NCBI RefSeq assembly: GCF_034263275.1
Contig: NZ_CP139559.1
Location: 5,642,001-5,706,000 of the forward strand
Length of the DNA: 64,000 bases
Direction: 5' to 3'
From: Mucilaginibacter sp. cycad4
GTDB lineage: Bacteria; Bacteroidota; Bacteroidia; Sphingobacteriales; Sphingobacteriaceae
The notes beneath the pieces are model-generated. The model made no database searches, was not told where the DNA came from, and worked only from the letters and a program-made list of their open reading frames with translations. The position numbers and the translations under genes were made by a program. This document shows positions 51,328-60,790 of the stretch, piece after piece; position 1 is the first letter of the stretch; every line of letters begins with the position of its first letter.

Positions 51328-52320
51328 ATGAATACCTTCGAAGAAATAAATCTGAAAGGATACGTGGATGAAGAAATTGATCCGACGCTTGATCTTTTCG
51401 CTGAAATTGAAAAATTAAAAAAGCAAAAGAACGCGGTGATCCTGGCGCATTACTACCAGGATGGGGATATACAGGATATTGCCGATTACATTGGCGATAG
51501 TTTGGGATTATCTCAACAAGCCGCTAAAACGGATGCCGACATTATTGTTTTTGCAGGTGTGCATTTCATGGCCGAAACAGCTAAGATCCTGTCGCCAACA
51601 AAGAAGGTTTTACTGCCAGACGTAAAGGCAGGATGTTCATTAGCAGATAGTTGTCCGCCACATTTGTTTAAAAAATTTAAGGAAAACTACCCTGATCACC
51701 TGGTGATCACTTATGTAAACTGCACAGCCGAACTGAAAGCTTTAAGCGATATTGTTTGCACATCGAGCAACGCGGTACAGATTGTGGAGAGCCTGCCTAA
51801 GGATCAGAAGATCATCTTCGGGCCCGATAAAAATCTTGGCGCGTATGTAGCCAAAAAAACAGGACGTGACCTGGTATTGTGGAATGGGGCCTGTATGGTT
51901 CACGAGATTTTTTCGAGAGAAAAGATCACTAAGCTGAAGGAAAGGCACCCGGGGGCTAAATTATTGGCACACCCTGAATGCGAGGATGTTATACTGGAAA
52001 TGGCCGACTATATTGGTTCAACAACCGGAATTTTAAAATATGCCGGCAGTCACCAGGATAAGGAATTTATAGTAGCAACAGAGGCAGGTATTTTACACCA
52101 GATGCAAAAGGAAAACCCGGATAAAATATTTATTCCGGCGCCGCCAAACAATAATTGTGCTTGCAACGATTGCCCGCACATGAAGCGTAACACACTGGAA
52201 AAATTGTACCTGTGTTTAAAAAATGAGATGCCCGAGATAACTGTACCGGATCATATCATTGAAAAAGCAGTAAAGCCAATTGAACGGATGCTGGAAATTT
52301 CGGCACAGTTGGGATTATAG
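51328..52320 (+). CDS. nadA: quinolinate synthase NadA
   Basis: 330 residues from the ATG at 51328 (a GTG two codons upstream is possible). NAVILAHYYQDGDIQDIADY, GDSLGLSQQAAKTDADIIVF, GVHFMAETAKILSPTKKVLL and the cluster cysteines in KAGCSLADSCP, the middle NGACMVHEIF, and NNCACNDCPHMKRNTL near the C-terminus. It makes quinolinate from iminoaspartate and dihydroxyacetone phosphate with a 4Fe-4S cluster. Confidence 0.95.
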   Translation: MNTFEEINLKGYVDEEIDPTLDLFAEIEKLKKQKNAVILAHYYQDGDIQDIADYIGDSLGLSQQAAKTDADIIVFAGVHFMAETAKILSPTKKVLLPDVKAGCSLADSCPPHLFKKFKENYPDHLVITYVNCTAELKALSDIVCTSSNAVQIVESLPKDQKIIFGPDKNLGAYVAKKTGRDLVLWNGACMVHEIFSREKITKLKERHPGAKLLAHPECEDVILEMADYIGSTTGILKYAGSHQDKEFIVATEAGILHQMQKENPDKIFIPAPPNNNCACNDCPHMKRNTLEKLYLCLKNEMPEITVPDHIIEKAVKPIERMLEISAQLGL

Positions 52321-52768
52321 TTTTGGGATTTCACTGATTAGGGTGATTTCACCGATTTTTTGTTGGCGAAATGGCTTGGATTTGAAACTTATAAACCGGG
52401 TAAATGTGGAAAACCGGAGAGGCCGGGATTGAAGGTGTTTTTAGGATAAAATGCCTCCGAAGCGCTTGAAAGGCTGAAAATCTTAAAAAATTTTTCCGCC
52501 AAAGGCGGATATAATGGCCAAAGATTGCGGCCCTGAAAATGGAGTTATCCACATTGTTGTTAAAAAGTATAAAAGCCGAAGGGAAGCAGGAGTCGATATA
52601 TTTGTCGTCCGTTTTTGGAGGTGAGCAAATTTGGGTGGTTATGTAAACCTAAATTGTAAAAAAATTTTCCCGCCTTCGGCGGAAGATGTAAAACCGGGTT
52701 GCGGCCCGAAAAGTGTAAATATATAAATTTAAAAGTCACCCCTTTAGGGGAGATTTAGAGTGGCTAAT
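52321..52768. other. gene-free stretch with a DnaA box and two copies of a hairpin unit
   Basis: About 450 bp. TTATCCACA (52545-52553) is a perfect DnaA box. A unit (TTTTTCCGCC-AAA-GGCGGA, then TTGCGGCCCTGAAAA) at about 52487-52540 recurs diverged at 52661-52715 (TTTTCCCGCC-TTC-GGCGGA, TTGCGGCCCGAAAAG). There is no open frame of value. Confidence 0.4.
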
Positions 52769-53815
52769 ATGTTTGAAAATCAGGATAGAACCAATTTAGA
52801 GGAGCTTGGCGAATTTGGCCTTATCGGTCACCTCACAAAAAATATCAAGCTCAGCAACGAAAGCTCAAAAAAGGGGGTTGGCGATGATGCAGCCGTACTT
52901 GATTTTGCCGGTAAAAAAGTGCTGGTAAGTACCGATATGCTGTTGGAAGGGATCCATTTTGATTTGGCGTATACGCCGCTTAAACACTTGGGTTACAAAG
53001 CTATACAGGTAAACCTAAGTGATATTTATGCGATGAACGGCATAGCATCGCAGGTTACTGTGTCTATAGGCATGTCGAGTAAATTTCCGCTCGAAGCCAT
53101 TGAGGAGCTTTACCAGGGGATTTATATCGCCTGTGAAAAATATAATGTAGACCTGATTGGAGGTGATACCACTTCATCAAAACAAGGACTGGTGATCAGC
53201 GTAACCTCTATCGGCTATGCTGATGAAGCTGATATCGTATACCGCGATGGTGCTGAGGAAGGTGATTTGATCTGCGTATCTGGTGACCTGGGCGGTGCTT
53301 ATACCGGTTTACAGTTGCTTGAGCGCGAAAAGCTGATTTATATGGAAAACCCTAATATTCAGCCGGATCTGGAAGGGAAAGATTACATTGTTGAGCGCCA
53401 GTTAAAACCCGAAGCCCGTCGTGATGTGGTGGAATTGCTGAAAAGTATCGAGGTAAAACCAACCGCGATGATCGATGTATCCGACGGTTTGGCTTCGGAA
53501 TTATTACACATCTGCAAGCAGAGCAACAAAGGCTGTAACCTGTACGAAGAAAAAATTCCGCTCGACCCGATGACTTTTGAAACTGCCCGCGAATTTAACC
53601 TCGACCCCACTATTTGTGCGCTGAGCGGTGGAGAAGATTACGAATTGTTGTTCACCGTTAAGCAGGCCGATTATGATAAGATCAAGTTTAAAATGGATAT
53701 CACGATCATTGGCTACATCACCGAGCCATCGGCCGGTTGTAACCTGATCACCAAAAGCGGTACTGTACATGAATTGAAAGCCCAGGGCTGGAACGCGTTT
53801 AAAAAAGCTGAATAA
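52769..53815 (+). CDS. thiL: thiamine-monophosphate kinase ThiL
   Basis: 348 residues from the ATG at 52769 (GTG at 52760 is possible; family members begin at MFEN). ELGEFGLIGHLTKN, KKGVGDDAAVLDFAGKKVLV (metal/ATP loop), STDMLLEGIHFDLAYTPLKH, GGDTTSSKQGLVISVTSIGY, SVSGDLGGAYTGL-type motif (CVSGDLGGAYTGLQLLEREK), MIDVSDGLASELLHICKQS, LSGGEDYELLFT. It phosphorylates thiamine phosphate to the diphosphate. Confidence 0.95.
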   Translation: MFENQDRTNLEELGEFGLIGHLTKNIKLSNESSKKGVGDDAAVLDFAGKKVLVSTDMLLEGIHFDLAYTPLKHLGYKAIQVNLSDIYAMNGIASQVTVSIGMSSKFPLEAIEELYQGIYIACEKYNVDLIGGDTTSSKQGLVISVTSIGYADEADIVYRDGAEEGDLICVSGDLGGAYTGLQLLEREKLIYMENPNIQPDLEGKDYIVERQLKPEARRDVVELLKSIEVKPTAMIDVSDGLASELLHICKQSNKGCNLYEEKIPLDPMTFETAREFNLDPTICALSGGEDYELLFTVKQADYDKIKFKMDITIIGYITEPSAGCNLITKSGTVHELKAQGWNAFKKAE

Positions 53816-54261
53816 TGTTACAGGGTGCGTTTGATAAATTTTACCTCAACAATCATCCCGACGGTAAGCCACCGGTGATTTTTGTAAAGGGGATTTTATT
53901 GCTTTACCTGGGCTTGCTGATCCAAACGCTCAATAATTACCTGGATGGTTTTAATTTTTCGGCCATCTTGTTTATATTATTTGCTGTTGGATTTTTGATC
54001 TTCGTTACCGGAGAAGGAAAAAAATGGGCAAGGATTATTCTTTCGGTTTTGATACTGTTGAATGTATTTTTTCTGGGATCATCGTTATTGTATAGTTTTG
54101 GGGTTTTGCACGACAGCTCGGTTGCAAAAAAGGCTATCCAAATGCCGGTTTACCTCATCATTTTAACCTTCGCCGAAATCATTGTTGAGTTGTGGGGATG
54201 GGCGCTGATGTTTACCAAACAGGCAGATTGGTGGTTTAACAGAAAAAATAGTAATAGATAA
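53815..54261 (+). CDS. four-helix membrane protein of unknown function, 148 aa
   Basis: The ATG overlaps the thiL stop by one base. Hydrophobic segments: VIFVKGILLLYLGLLIQTLN, FSAILFILFAVGFLIFVTG, ARIILSVLILLNVFFLGSSL, VYLIILTFAEIIVELWGWAL. No family is recognised beyond a general small membrane protein type. Probably co-transcribed with thiL. Confidence 0.75.
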   Translation: MLQGAFDKFYLNNHPDGKPPVIFVKGILLLYLGLLIQTLNNYLDGFNFSAILFILFAVGFLIFVTGEGKKWARIILSVLILLNVFFLGSSLLYSFGVLHDSSVAKKAIQMPVYLIILTFAEIIVELWGWALMFTKQADWWFNRKNSNR

Positions 54262-54333
54262 AATAATTGGCATTATTTGTCCAAACTTGCATAGAATGGA
54301 CAAGTGATAGTAGATTTAGAAAGTAAGTTATTT

Positions 54334-55086
54334 TTAGTAATATTCTATTTTTCTTTCTATGATCTCCAGCGGCTTGTCCGTTTTATCATACCTTACTATT
54401 TTCAAAAAGTTCCCTTTTTCGTCTTTATTGAAATATTTAAAAGTGCTAACGAATTTATAACCATCTGAATCAGAGATAACTTTTTCTACCAAATTATCTG
54501 CATTGTATGTCTGTGTTGTTTTATTCTTGATGGTGCCGCTTGAATCATACTCAGATAGTTCTTCAACTAATCCTTTATTATTTCGTTTATATACTATTTT
54601 TCTATCAATTTCGCCCGTTTTGTTATATGTTGTTTCGCTCGAAATAAGGTTATCTGTGTAGGTAAAGATTGTTTTCCCGAATAAAGCACCGTTATCATCA
54701 AAAATGTCGTATTCGCTTAACAAGCCATCGGCTGTGTATTTATAAAATCCATGTGGTTTCGATTTTTTTATATTTTTAATGGATATTTTCTGCCCTTTAT
54801 CGTTGTATTGCATCTCATATATAGTATGGTCTGCTGCTGAACTATCTAAAGTGGACAACACTTCTTGATTGGTCATATTGCCATCCTTATTGTATTTTGA
54901 AGAAATAAGATATTGTTGTTTCTCCTTGTGGGCTTCGCCAAATTTTTCGGATGCGGAGAATTCAGTTTCAGTAAATTTAGAGATAGGTCCTTTTAAATCG
55001 TCTTTATCAAGATCATTTTTTAGTTTGCTATTTGAGCAAGAAATGAGACATATAATTACAGCCGATAATAATAGATTTGTTTTCAT
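54334..55086 (-). CDS. lipoprotein with YD-like beta repeats, 250 aa
   Basis: Lipobox VIICLISCSNS, then repeated Tyr/Asp-rich beta hairpins (MQYNDKGQKISIKNIKK, YKYTADGLLSEYDIFDDNGA, YTDNLISSETTYNKTGEIDR, YKRNNKGLVEELSEYDSSG, YNADNLVEKVISDSDGYKF). The pattern resembles RHS/YD or MORN-like hairpin repeats. The gene has low GC relative to neighbours. Function unknown; outer-membrane location is inferred. Confidence 0.75.
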   Translation of the reverse strand: MKTNLLLSAVIICLISCSNSKLKNDLDKDDLKGPISKFTETEFSASEKFGEAHKEKQQYLISSKYNKDGNMTNQEVLSTLDSSAADHTIYEMQYNDKGQKISIKNIKKSKPHGFYKYTADGLLSEYDIFDDNGALFGKTIFTYTDNLISSETTYNKTGEIDRKIVYKRNNKGLVEELSEYDSSGTIKNKTTQTYNADNLVEKVISDSDGYKFVSTFKYFNKDEKGNFLKIVRYDKTDKPLEIIERKIEYY

Positions 55087-55109
55087 TTTATTGTGATATA
55101 GATTTGGTT

Positions 55110-56480
55110 TTAATCTTCGCTAAGATATTTAATATCTATCTGCTTATCTGCTTTGGCCCCTAATTTTTTAATTTTTTCGGCGGTAGTAGTAAGGTTGCCC
55201 CTACCCTCTGATAGTTTATTGACAGCATTGTTATAGGCCGATTGCGTTTGGTGAATGTTTTTACCGATACTATCCATATCGCCTAAAAAGCCAACAAATT
55301 TATCGTACATGTCGCCGCTTAAACGGGCTATTTCCAATACGTTACGGTTTTGGCGTTCCTGTTTCCACATACTGGCAATGGTGCGCAGCGTAGCCAGTAA
55401 CGTCGATGGACTAACGATCACCACTTTCCTGTCCCAGGCATAATTAAACAGTTCGCCATCCAGCTGTACCGCTATACTGAAAGAGGATTCTATCGGCACA
55501 AAAAGCAACACAAAATCCGGCGAATTGATCTTATATAAATCATGATATTTTTTGGCAGAAAGACCGGCAACATGCCCGCGGATAGATTCGACATGGGTTT
55601 TGGCAAATAGTTTTCGGTCGTCCTCGGTATCGGCATTTACCAGTTTTTCATAAGCAATGAGTGAAACTTTGGAATCGATAATCAGGTGTTTTTCATCGGG
55701 CAGATCGATGATTACGTCAGGTTGATATCTTGTACCGTCGGTAGCCTGCATCGCGGCCTGGATGCGGTATTCCTGATCTTTAACAAGGCCTGAACGCTCT
55801 AATACCCGCTCCAAAATTACCTCGCCCCAATTGCCTTGTTTTTTGTTATCACCCTTAAGTGCTTTGGTTAGGTTTTGGGCCTCGTCGCTGATCTGTTTGT
55901 TGAGGTCCATCAGCTGGGTGATCACACCTTTCAGGGTGTTCCGCTCGGCCGCTTCCATGTTATAAACCTTTTCTACTTTATCCTCAAATGCCTTCAGGTT
56001 TTCCTTTAGTGGCGTGAGGATAACATCCAAATTGCTTCGGTTGATGTCAGTAAATTCTTTTGATTTTTCTTTAAGCAGTTTTTCGGCAACATTTTCAAAT
56101 TCGCGCTGAAATTGCGTGCGGACCTGCTCTATCTCTGCTTTTTGTTCCTGCAGTTTCTCCTGCTGTGATTTATAATAAGCGCGGGCGCTTTCCAAGGATT
56201 GATTGGCCTGGGCCAGCTGGGTACGCTCGTATAAAAGTTCGTCGATAAGGCGGTTCTTTTCTTCCTTCAGAAAAGCAGTAATACTCTCTTTTTCAGTGGT
56301 TAACCCACTTGCTTTTTCTTCGGATTTGGCCAATGAAATTTTAAGCAGGTCATGCTCAGAACGGAGTTTGTTTAACTCATCCGCAGAGATTAGCTCGACC
56401 GCTTTTGGCTTTTTCAGAAATAAAAAAACAGCTATCAGCAGGATGATCAGGGATACAATTACTAATATGATATCAGTCAT
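55110..56480 (-). CDS. rmuC: DNA recombination protein RmuC
   Basis: 456 residues. N-terminal membrane helix (DIILVIVSLIILLIAVFLFL), a long coiled coil (about 40-190) and the RmuC nuclease-like domain (about 200-400): KQGNWGEVILERVLERSGLV, PDVIIDLPDEKHLIIDSKVS, FVLLFVPIESSFSIAVQLD, VVIVSPSTLLATLRTIASMW. It limits inversions at short inverted repeats, of interest in a genome with many palindromes. Confidence 0.95.
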   Translation of the reverse strand: MTDIILVIVSLIILLIAVFLFLKKPKAVELISADELNKLRSEHDLLKISLAKSEEKASGLTTEKESITAFLKEEKNRLIDELLYERTQLAQANQSLESARAYYKSQQEKLQEQKAEIEQVRTQFQREFENVAEKLLKEKSKEFTDINRSNLDVILTPLKENLKAFEDKVEKVYNMEAAERNTLKGVITQLMDLNKQISDEAQNLTKALKGDNKKQGNWGEVILERVLERSGLVKDQEYRIQAAMQATDGTRYQPDVIIDLPDEKHLIIDSKVSLIAYEKLVNADTEDDRKLFAKTHVESIRGHVAGLSAKKYHDLYKINSPDFVLLFVPIESSFSIAVQLDGELFNYAWDRKVVIVSPSTLLATLRTIASMWKQERQNRNVLEIARLSGDMYDKFVGFLGDMDSIGKNIHQTQSAYNNAVNKLSEGRGNLTTTAEKIKKLGAKADKQIDIKYLSED

Positions 56481-56558
56481 TTATTTGATAAAAATATTAG
56501 CAAAGTAAAGTATTAAAAACAACAAATACTAATAAATTAAACAAATAAAATAAACGAG

Positions 56559-57986
56559 TTAGGGAAGAACAATAGCTCCTGTTTTAAAACTCAAAGTATA
56601 GTTTTGTACGCCATAACCATCGCTTGTCCGCATCATACTACCGGCAATATTTATCTGGTATTCGGTGTTGGGTTTCAGTTCTACCTGCATAATTATACTT
56701 TTATTATCATTTGTAAAAGTAAATTTTACAGGTTTAGGATAATGGTCTTTTCCCTTTGCTCCCGGCCCAAAAAAATACCTTATACCATCCAGTTTTTTAT
56801 CAAAATCAAATATGATCTCGGTTGTTTTATTACTTACCGTGGTATCATTGTTTTTGAAAGGCCTCACCGCGATAACCCGGGCGCAATGTTGTCGATAGTC
56901 GGCATCATAAAAACCTATGTGCGGTACTAACTTATTGTAAAAGTCAACAATAACGGGCATAAAACTTTCAAGTGTGGGATAGCTTTTTCTTTGTAATTGA
57001 TATTTGCCCAATAGATTAACTAATGGTCGCATCCAAGCAAAGCCTCTGGCCAATTGCTGCTTCAACTCCTGTTCGGCCACCAATGTATCAGTATTATGAG
57101 TTTTCAGGTAACTGATCACCGATGCCCTTACCAAAGCTTCGTTCATCATGGTTTTCCAATCGCCATAAGCCAGTTTCCGCATTTTTGTACTTTCCTTTTC
57201 GTAGATGAGCGTACCTGCTCCTCTTAGTTGTTGTTCGTACTTATCTGTAAGGTAATTGATAAATGAATGGTTAAATTCGTGGATCAACGTGGGCAGATAA
57301 GATTCGCCATCATAAGTAGGTGCACCTTGCTCATCAAAGGTGCCAGAGCCAATAATGGCGTATACCTTTTTGGTTTGATCGTTTAAATTAACGTGCGGAC
57401 CGTAATTTCCGCCGCCATTTCCAAGCCCTATTATGATATTGAAATTTTCGGCCGGGGCTTTACCGTAAAATTTATAGTACCAGTTTACATCCAGTTTTTT
57501 AAACAGAATATTAAAGCGGCTTTCAGCGACACTATAATCGGATAAGTGAGCCTGGAAAAATGCAGCGAAGTCTGCGTCTTTATAAAACTGCTTTAACAGG
57601 GCTGTAAATTTTGTAGCGCTTTCCTGGTTCCATCTTTTGTCGGGCAGGGAGACTGAAAAAGGGACAACCGGATCTAAAACAGGTGGTTCTTTAAGGTGAA
57701 CTGTCATTGACATCACGGCATCGTAACTAATGCCGATACTGTCCCTTAGTTCACGGGCATATTTAATGAGCGGATGATCAATAAATTTATCAAAATGGCG
57801 GTGGATATCTGCTACGTATTTAACGTTGTCGGTTGTATTGTACTCTTCATTACCAGCTAAACGAAACACAATGCCCAACAATTCTACCCGCTCGTCAACC
57901 CGAGGTGTTGCAATAGTATTATTGGGTTGCGCCGATAATAATAAGGGAAATTTTATGATAAGTAAAAATAGGTTTAGGTATTTCAT
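56559..57986 (-). CDS. DUF4932 protein, predicted zinc metallopeptidase, exported
   Basis: 475 residues. Signal peptide (LFLLIIKFPLLLSAQ), DUF4932 opening (RVELLGIVFRLAGNEEYNTT, YVADIHRHFDKFIDHPLIKY) and zinc motif LIHEFNHSFINYL (HExxH variant HEFNH) near residue 240. A C-terminal Ig-like domain (about 385-475: TTEIIFDFDKKLDGIRYFFG) ends FTFKTGA-like. It is periplasmic or secreted. The HEFNH motif supports catalysis; no substrate is known. Confidence 0.8.
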   Translation of the reverse strand: MKYLNLFLLIIKFPLLLSAQPNNTIATPRVDERVELLGIVFRLAGNEEYNTTDNVKYVADIHRHFDKFIDHPLIKYARELRDSIGISYDAVMSMTVHLKEPPVLDPVVPFSVSLPDKRWNQESATKFTALLKQFYKDADFAAFFQAHLSDYSVAESRFNILFKKLDVNWYYKFYGKAPAENFNIIIGLGNGGGNYGPHVNLNDQTKKVYAIIGSGTFDEQGAPTYDGESYLPTLIHEFNHSFINYLTDKYEQQLRGAGTLIYEKESTKMRKLAYGDWKTMMNEALVRASVISYLKTHNTDTLVAEQELKQQLARGFAWMRPLVNLLGKYQLQRKSYPTLESFMPVIVDFYNKLVPHIGFYDADYRQHCARVIAVRPFKNNDTTVSNKTTEIIFDFDKKLDGIRYFFGPGAKGKDHYPKPVKFTFTNDNKSIIMQVELKPNTEYQINIAGSMMRTSDGYGVQNYTLSFKTGAIVLP

Positions 57987-58103
57987 TTAATGTAGATATA
58001 AATGTTAAAGGCTACAAAAATCGATGTTCGCAAATGTAGACTGAATAACAGATTATAGGTTTAATTATACAATAACAAAAAAATATAATCCAATCGGCAA
58101 GTG

Positions 58104-58331
58104 TTAATGCACCGGATGCACAGCCGAATCGGTATCAGCGCCAAGCGTAGTGCTATCCGACGAATTAGATGTTGACACGCTATCGCGGAGTGTCATCGTT
58201 TTGGTTGAATCGGCAGGGTTGCCTTTAGCTGCGCTTGTATCGTTTTGACGGGTGGTATTTTTATCGCTGCTGTGACATGAAGTAAAAGCTATTGAAGCTG
58301 CTATAAAGGTAAGGATGATGAATTTTTTCAT
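58104..58331 (-). CDS. small Ser/Thr/Asp-rich lipoprotein, 75 aa
   Basis: Signal and lipobox (AASIAFTSCHSS) are followed by a low-complexity, disordered tail (SDKNTTRQNDTSAAKGNPAD). This type of short lipoprotein is common in Sphingobacteriaceae. No function can be assigned. Confidence 0.65.
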   Translation of the reverse strand: MKKFIILTFIAASIAFTSCHSSDKNTTRQNDTSAAKGNPADSTKTMTLRDSVSTSNSSDSTTLGADTDSAVHPVH

Positions 58332-58431
58332 TGATGATATTTATGGTTTAACGTGAATGATGTGGTTCAGTTTTATGATTAGGATTTTGTTCGCTGGCAT
58401 AAATTAAGGATATTCACAAATAAAACCAATT

Positions 58432-58809
58432 ATGAAGCAGCTGATTTACGGAATACTAATAAGCATACTGTTAGCCTCGTGCTCAAAAAAGAGCACGGAA
58501 CAGCCACCGCAACCCCATACTATAAAAGTTACGGTATCGGGCGCCGATGCGTTTAATGTTTCATTATCCGAATATAAAACGACGGATAGCAGCCCCAAAA
58601 TTGTTGATGCGAAAGCTGTTGAAAAAGGATCATCATATAGCTATACAGCTACATTGAATCAAAACGACCAGGTAACCCTGCTTGTCACATCAGACGTATC
58701 CAATACCGTAACCTACAGAATTTACGATAATGATAAAATAGTGGTACAGGATACCGACAGGGAAGTGGTTACACACGGCTCGGTTACAGTAACTTATGAT
58801 ATCCCTTAG
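58432..58809 (+). CDS. small lipoprotein, beta-sandwich, 125 aa
   Basis: Lipobox ISILLASCSKK, Pro-rich linker, then seven predicted strands (TIKVTVSGADAFNVSLSEYK, SYSYTATLNQNDQVTLLVTS, TVTYRIYDNDKIVVQD). It resembles small Ig/carbohydrate-type sandwiches but matches no named family. It ends 6 bp from the convergent gldH stop. Confidence 0.7.
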   Translation: MKQLIYGILISILLASCSKKSTEQPPQPHTIKVTVSGADAFNVSLSEYKTTDSSPKIVDAKAVEKGSSYSYTATLNQNDQVTLLVTSDVSNTVTYRIYDNDKIVVQDTDREVVTHGSVTVTYDIP

Positions 58810-58815
58810 TATAAA

Positions 58816-59298
58816 TTACTGTGCCTTCTCTACCCGTAAACCTACGTCGCTGATCTCATGCAGGGGGTTATCACGCATGTTTTGTTCAATTTGAAAACGG
58901 TAAACACCTTTTGCCGGGAAGTGATAATTTTTACGCAGCAGTACCTGGTAACTGTATAAATTACCCGATCCTTTGCCCAGCCATTCACCATCCGGGTTGG
59001 CCAGCTTTACTTCAAAACGCGTAGTATGTGTTTTTTTATCGGGGGTAATCTGGTAAACCAGCACGAAAATATTGGAGTATTTATAATTGCCGGTTACCCG
59101 TAAATTGAGGTATTGGTTGTAGGCTGCCTTTTCATCATCAACTTTAACATCAAAGTTTACGCGGTTAACGTACGACCAGTTATGGTCGGCAATTTCGGTG
59201 TTGGTATCAATGATGCTGTTAGGATCGGTACAGGACCCGGCAAGCATGGTTACCAAAAACAATGCTGCCGGGTAAATGATATTTAAAGCCCGTTTCAT
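58816..59298 (-). CDS. gldH: gliding motility lipoprotein GldH
   Basis: 160 residues. Lipobox LVTMLAGSCTD, then the GldH pattern HNWSYVNRVNFDVKVDDEKA, YNQYLNLRVTGNYKYSNIFV and GEWLGKGSGNLYSYQVLLRK. It overlaps the ricT stop by 4 bp (ATGA). GldH is an outer-membrane lipoprotein needed for gliding in Flavobacterium; homologs occur in non-gliding Bacteroidota too, so motility is not proven here. Confidence 0.9.
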   Translation of the reverse strand: MKRALNIIYPAALFLVTMLAGSCTDPNSIIDTNTEIADHNWSYVNRVNFDVKVDDEKAAYNQYLNLRVTGNYKYSNIFVLVYQITPDKKTHTTRFEVKLANPDGEWLGKGSGNLYSYQVLLRKNYHFPAKGVYRFQIEQNMRDNPLHEISDVGLRVEKAQ

Positions 59299-60788
59299 TC
59301 AGGTTTTGCCTGTTGATTATTGTTGTTATTATTATTCCGGTTTGGGCGGTTTGGCCTGCGGCGCCTGTTGTTATTACCGCTTCCTTCACCCTGTGGTTTT
59401 CCCTCGCCTTGCGGCCTTTGTTCACCCTGTGGCCTTGGTTCTCTTTGAGGTTTGGCTTCACCCGGTGGTCTGCCCTCTCCCTGGGGTTTGTTTTGCTGCG
59501 GAGGCCTGTTACCCTGTGGCCTGTTATTTTGTGGCTGACGGCTTCCTTCAGGACGCGGCTGCTGGGCCGGTTTTTCCTGCGGATTACCAAATCCCTGCTG
59601 AGGCTGCTGATTGGCAGGTTTGCCTTCGGCTTGTACCTGGCCTCCGGGTTTTTGGTTTTTATTGCGGTTTTTGTTCTTCTTTTTATTGTTATTGCGGCGC
59701 TCGTCGAGGCGGGTAAGGCTGTCCTGGCCAACTACGTTTTCGTAATCGAGTGCTTTTGCTACAGGTGTTTCAACTTCAACAATTTCGCCAAGGTCTTCAG
59801 GGATCACGCCATCTTTATTTTGCTGCTGGATCTCTTTAACCTTTTTTATAGGCAACGGAACCCATGATTCTTCGCCGGGGTAGCTAAACCACATCAGTTT
59901 TTTAAAGATATCGGTTTTTTGCAGGCGGGCATCCCCTTTTTGGGTTTTAAGCACGTTTACATTATCAGGGATGTATTTTAAGGCATCCATGTAAGTATCC
60001 AGCTCATAGTTAAGGCAGCATTTCAGCTTACCGCACTGGCCGGCAAGTTTCAATGTATTTAGCGAAAGGTTTTGATAACGGGCGGCCGAAGTAGATACGG
60101 TTTTAAAATCGGTAAGCCAGGTTGAACAGCACAGCTCACGACCGCATGAGCCTATCCCGCCTAAACGGCTTGCTTCCTGCCTCATGCCTATCTGCCTCAT
60201 CTCAATACGGATGCGGAAGGTTTCGGCCATTTTCTTGATCAGTTCCCTGAAATCAACGCGGCCTTCGGCCGTATAATAAAAGGTGGCCTTGGTTTTATCG
60301 CCCTGGTAATCCACGTCGCTCAGCTTCATGCTCAGGTTAAGATCAAGTGCCAGCTTGCGCGATTTGTGCATGGTTTCCCATTCCATATCCTTTGCAGCTT
60401 TCCACTTGTCTACATCGGCAATGGTTGCTTTACGGTAGATCTTTTTAACTACATCGGCTTCCTTTACATGGCGTTTTACCATTTGCATCCGCACCAGTTC
60501 GCCGGTAAGCGAAACATGGCCGATATCATAGCCACCTGTGGTAGCTTCAACGGCAACCAGTTCGCCGGCTTCGAGGTAAATATTATCGTTGTTTAAATAA
60601 AACTCCTTGCGCGAGCCTTTAAACTTAACTTCAATAACCTGGAAAGGCTTATAGTTAGTAGGCATGTCCATGTGCGACAGCCAATCGTAAACATCTAATT
60701 TGCTGCAACCATTAGTAAGGCAACTGCCGTTACTTTTGCAGCCCGCAGGCGAACATCCGCCACCTGTTGAGCAACTTCCACATCCCAT
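59295..60788 (-). CDS. ricT: PSP1/RicT-like protein with Cys-rich head and disordered tail
   Basis: 497 residues. The first 40 residues are Cys-rich (GCGSCSTGGGCSPAGC, GSCLTNGC), as in Bacteroidota RicT. The PSP1 domain follows (about 60-270), with CGRELCCSTWL and QCGKLKCCLNYELDTYMD. The last 130 residues are repeats rich in Gln/Pro/Gly/Asn (PQGEQRPQGEGKPQGEG), ending RRRPNRPNRNNNNNN. RicT is part of a Fe-S complex affecting RNase Y in Bacillus; the role in Bacteroidota is less clear. It is between holB and gldH, a conserved order. Confidence 0.9.
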   Translation of the reverse strand: MGCGSCSTGGGCSPAGCKSNGSCLTNGCSKLDVYDWLSHMDMPTNYKPFQVIEVKFKGSRKEFYLNNDNIYLEAGELVAVEATTGGYDIGHVSLTGELVRMQMVKRHVKEADVVKKIYRKATIADVDKWKAAKDMEWETMHKSRKLALDLNLSMKLSDVDYQGDKTKATFYYTAEGRVDFRELIKKMAETFRIRIEMRQIGMRQEASRLGGIGSCGRELCCSTWLTDFKTVSTSAARYQNLSLNTLKLAGQCGKLKCCLNYELDTYMDALKYIPDNVNVLKTQKGDARLQKTDIFKKLMWFSYPGEESWVPLPIKKVKEIQQQNKDGVIPEDLGEIVEVETPVAKALDYENVVGQDSLTRLDERRNNNKKKNKNRNKNQKPGGQVQAEGKPANQQPQQGFGNPQEKPAQQPRPEGSRQPQNNRPQGNRPPQQNKPQGEGRPPGEAKPQREPRPQGEQRPQGEGKPQGEGSGNNNRRRRPNRPNRNNNNNNNQQAKPE

Positions 60789-60790
60789 AA

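Noticed and set aside
59276..59867. Long open frames opposite the ricT tail
   Set aside because: They are antisense to the low-complexity Gln/Pro/Gly tail of RicT, where the repeat codons keep other frames open.
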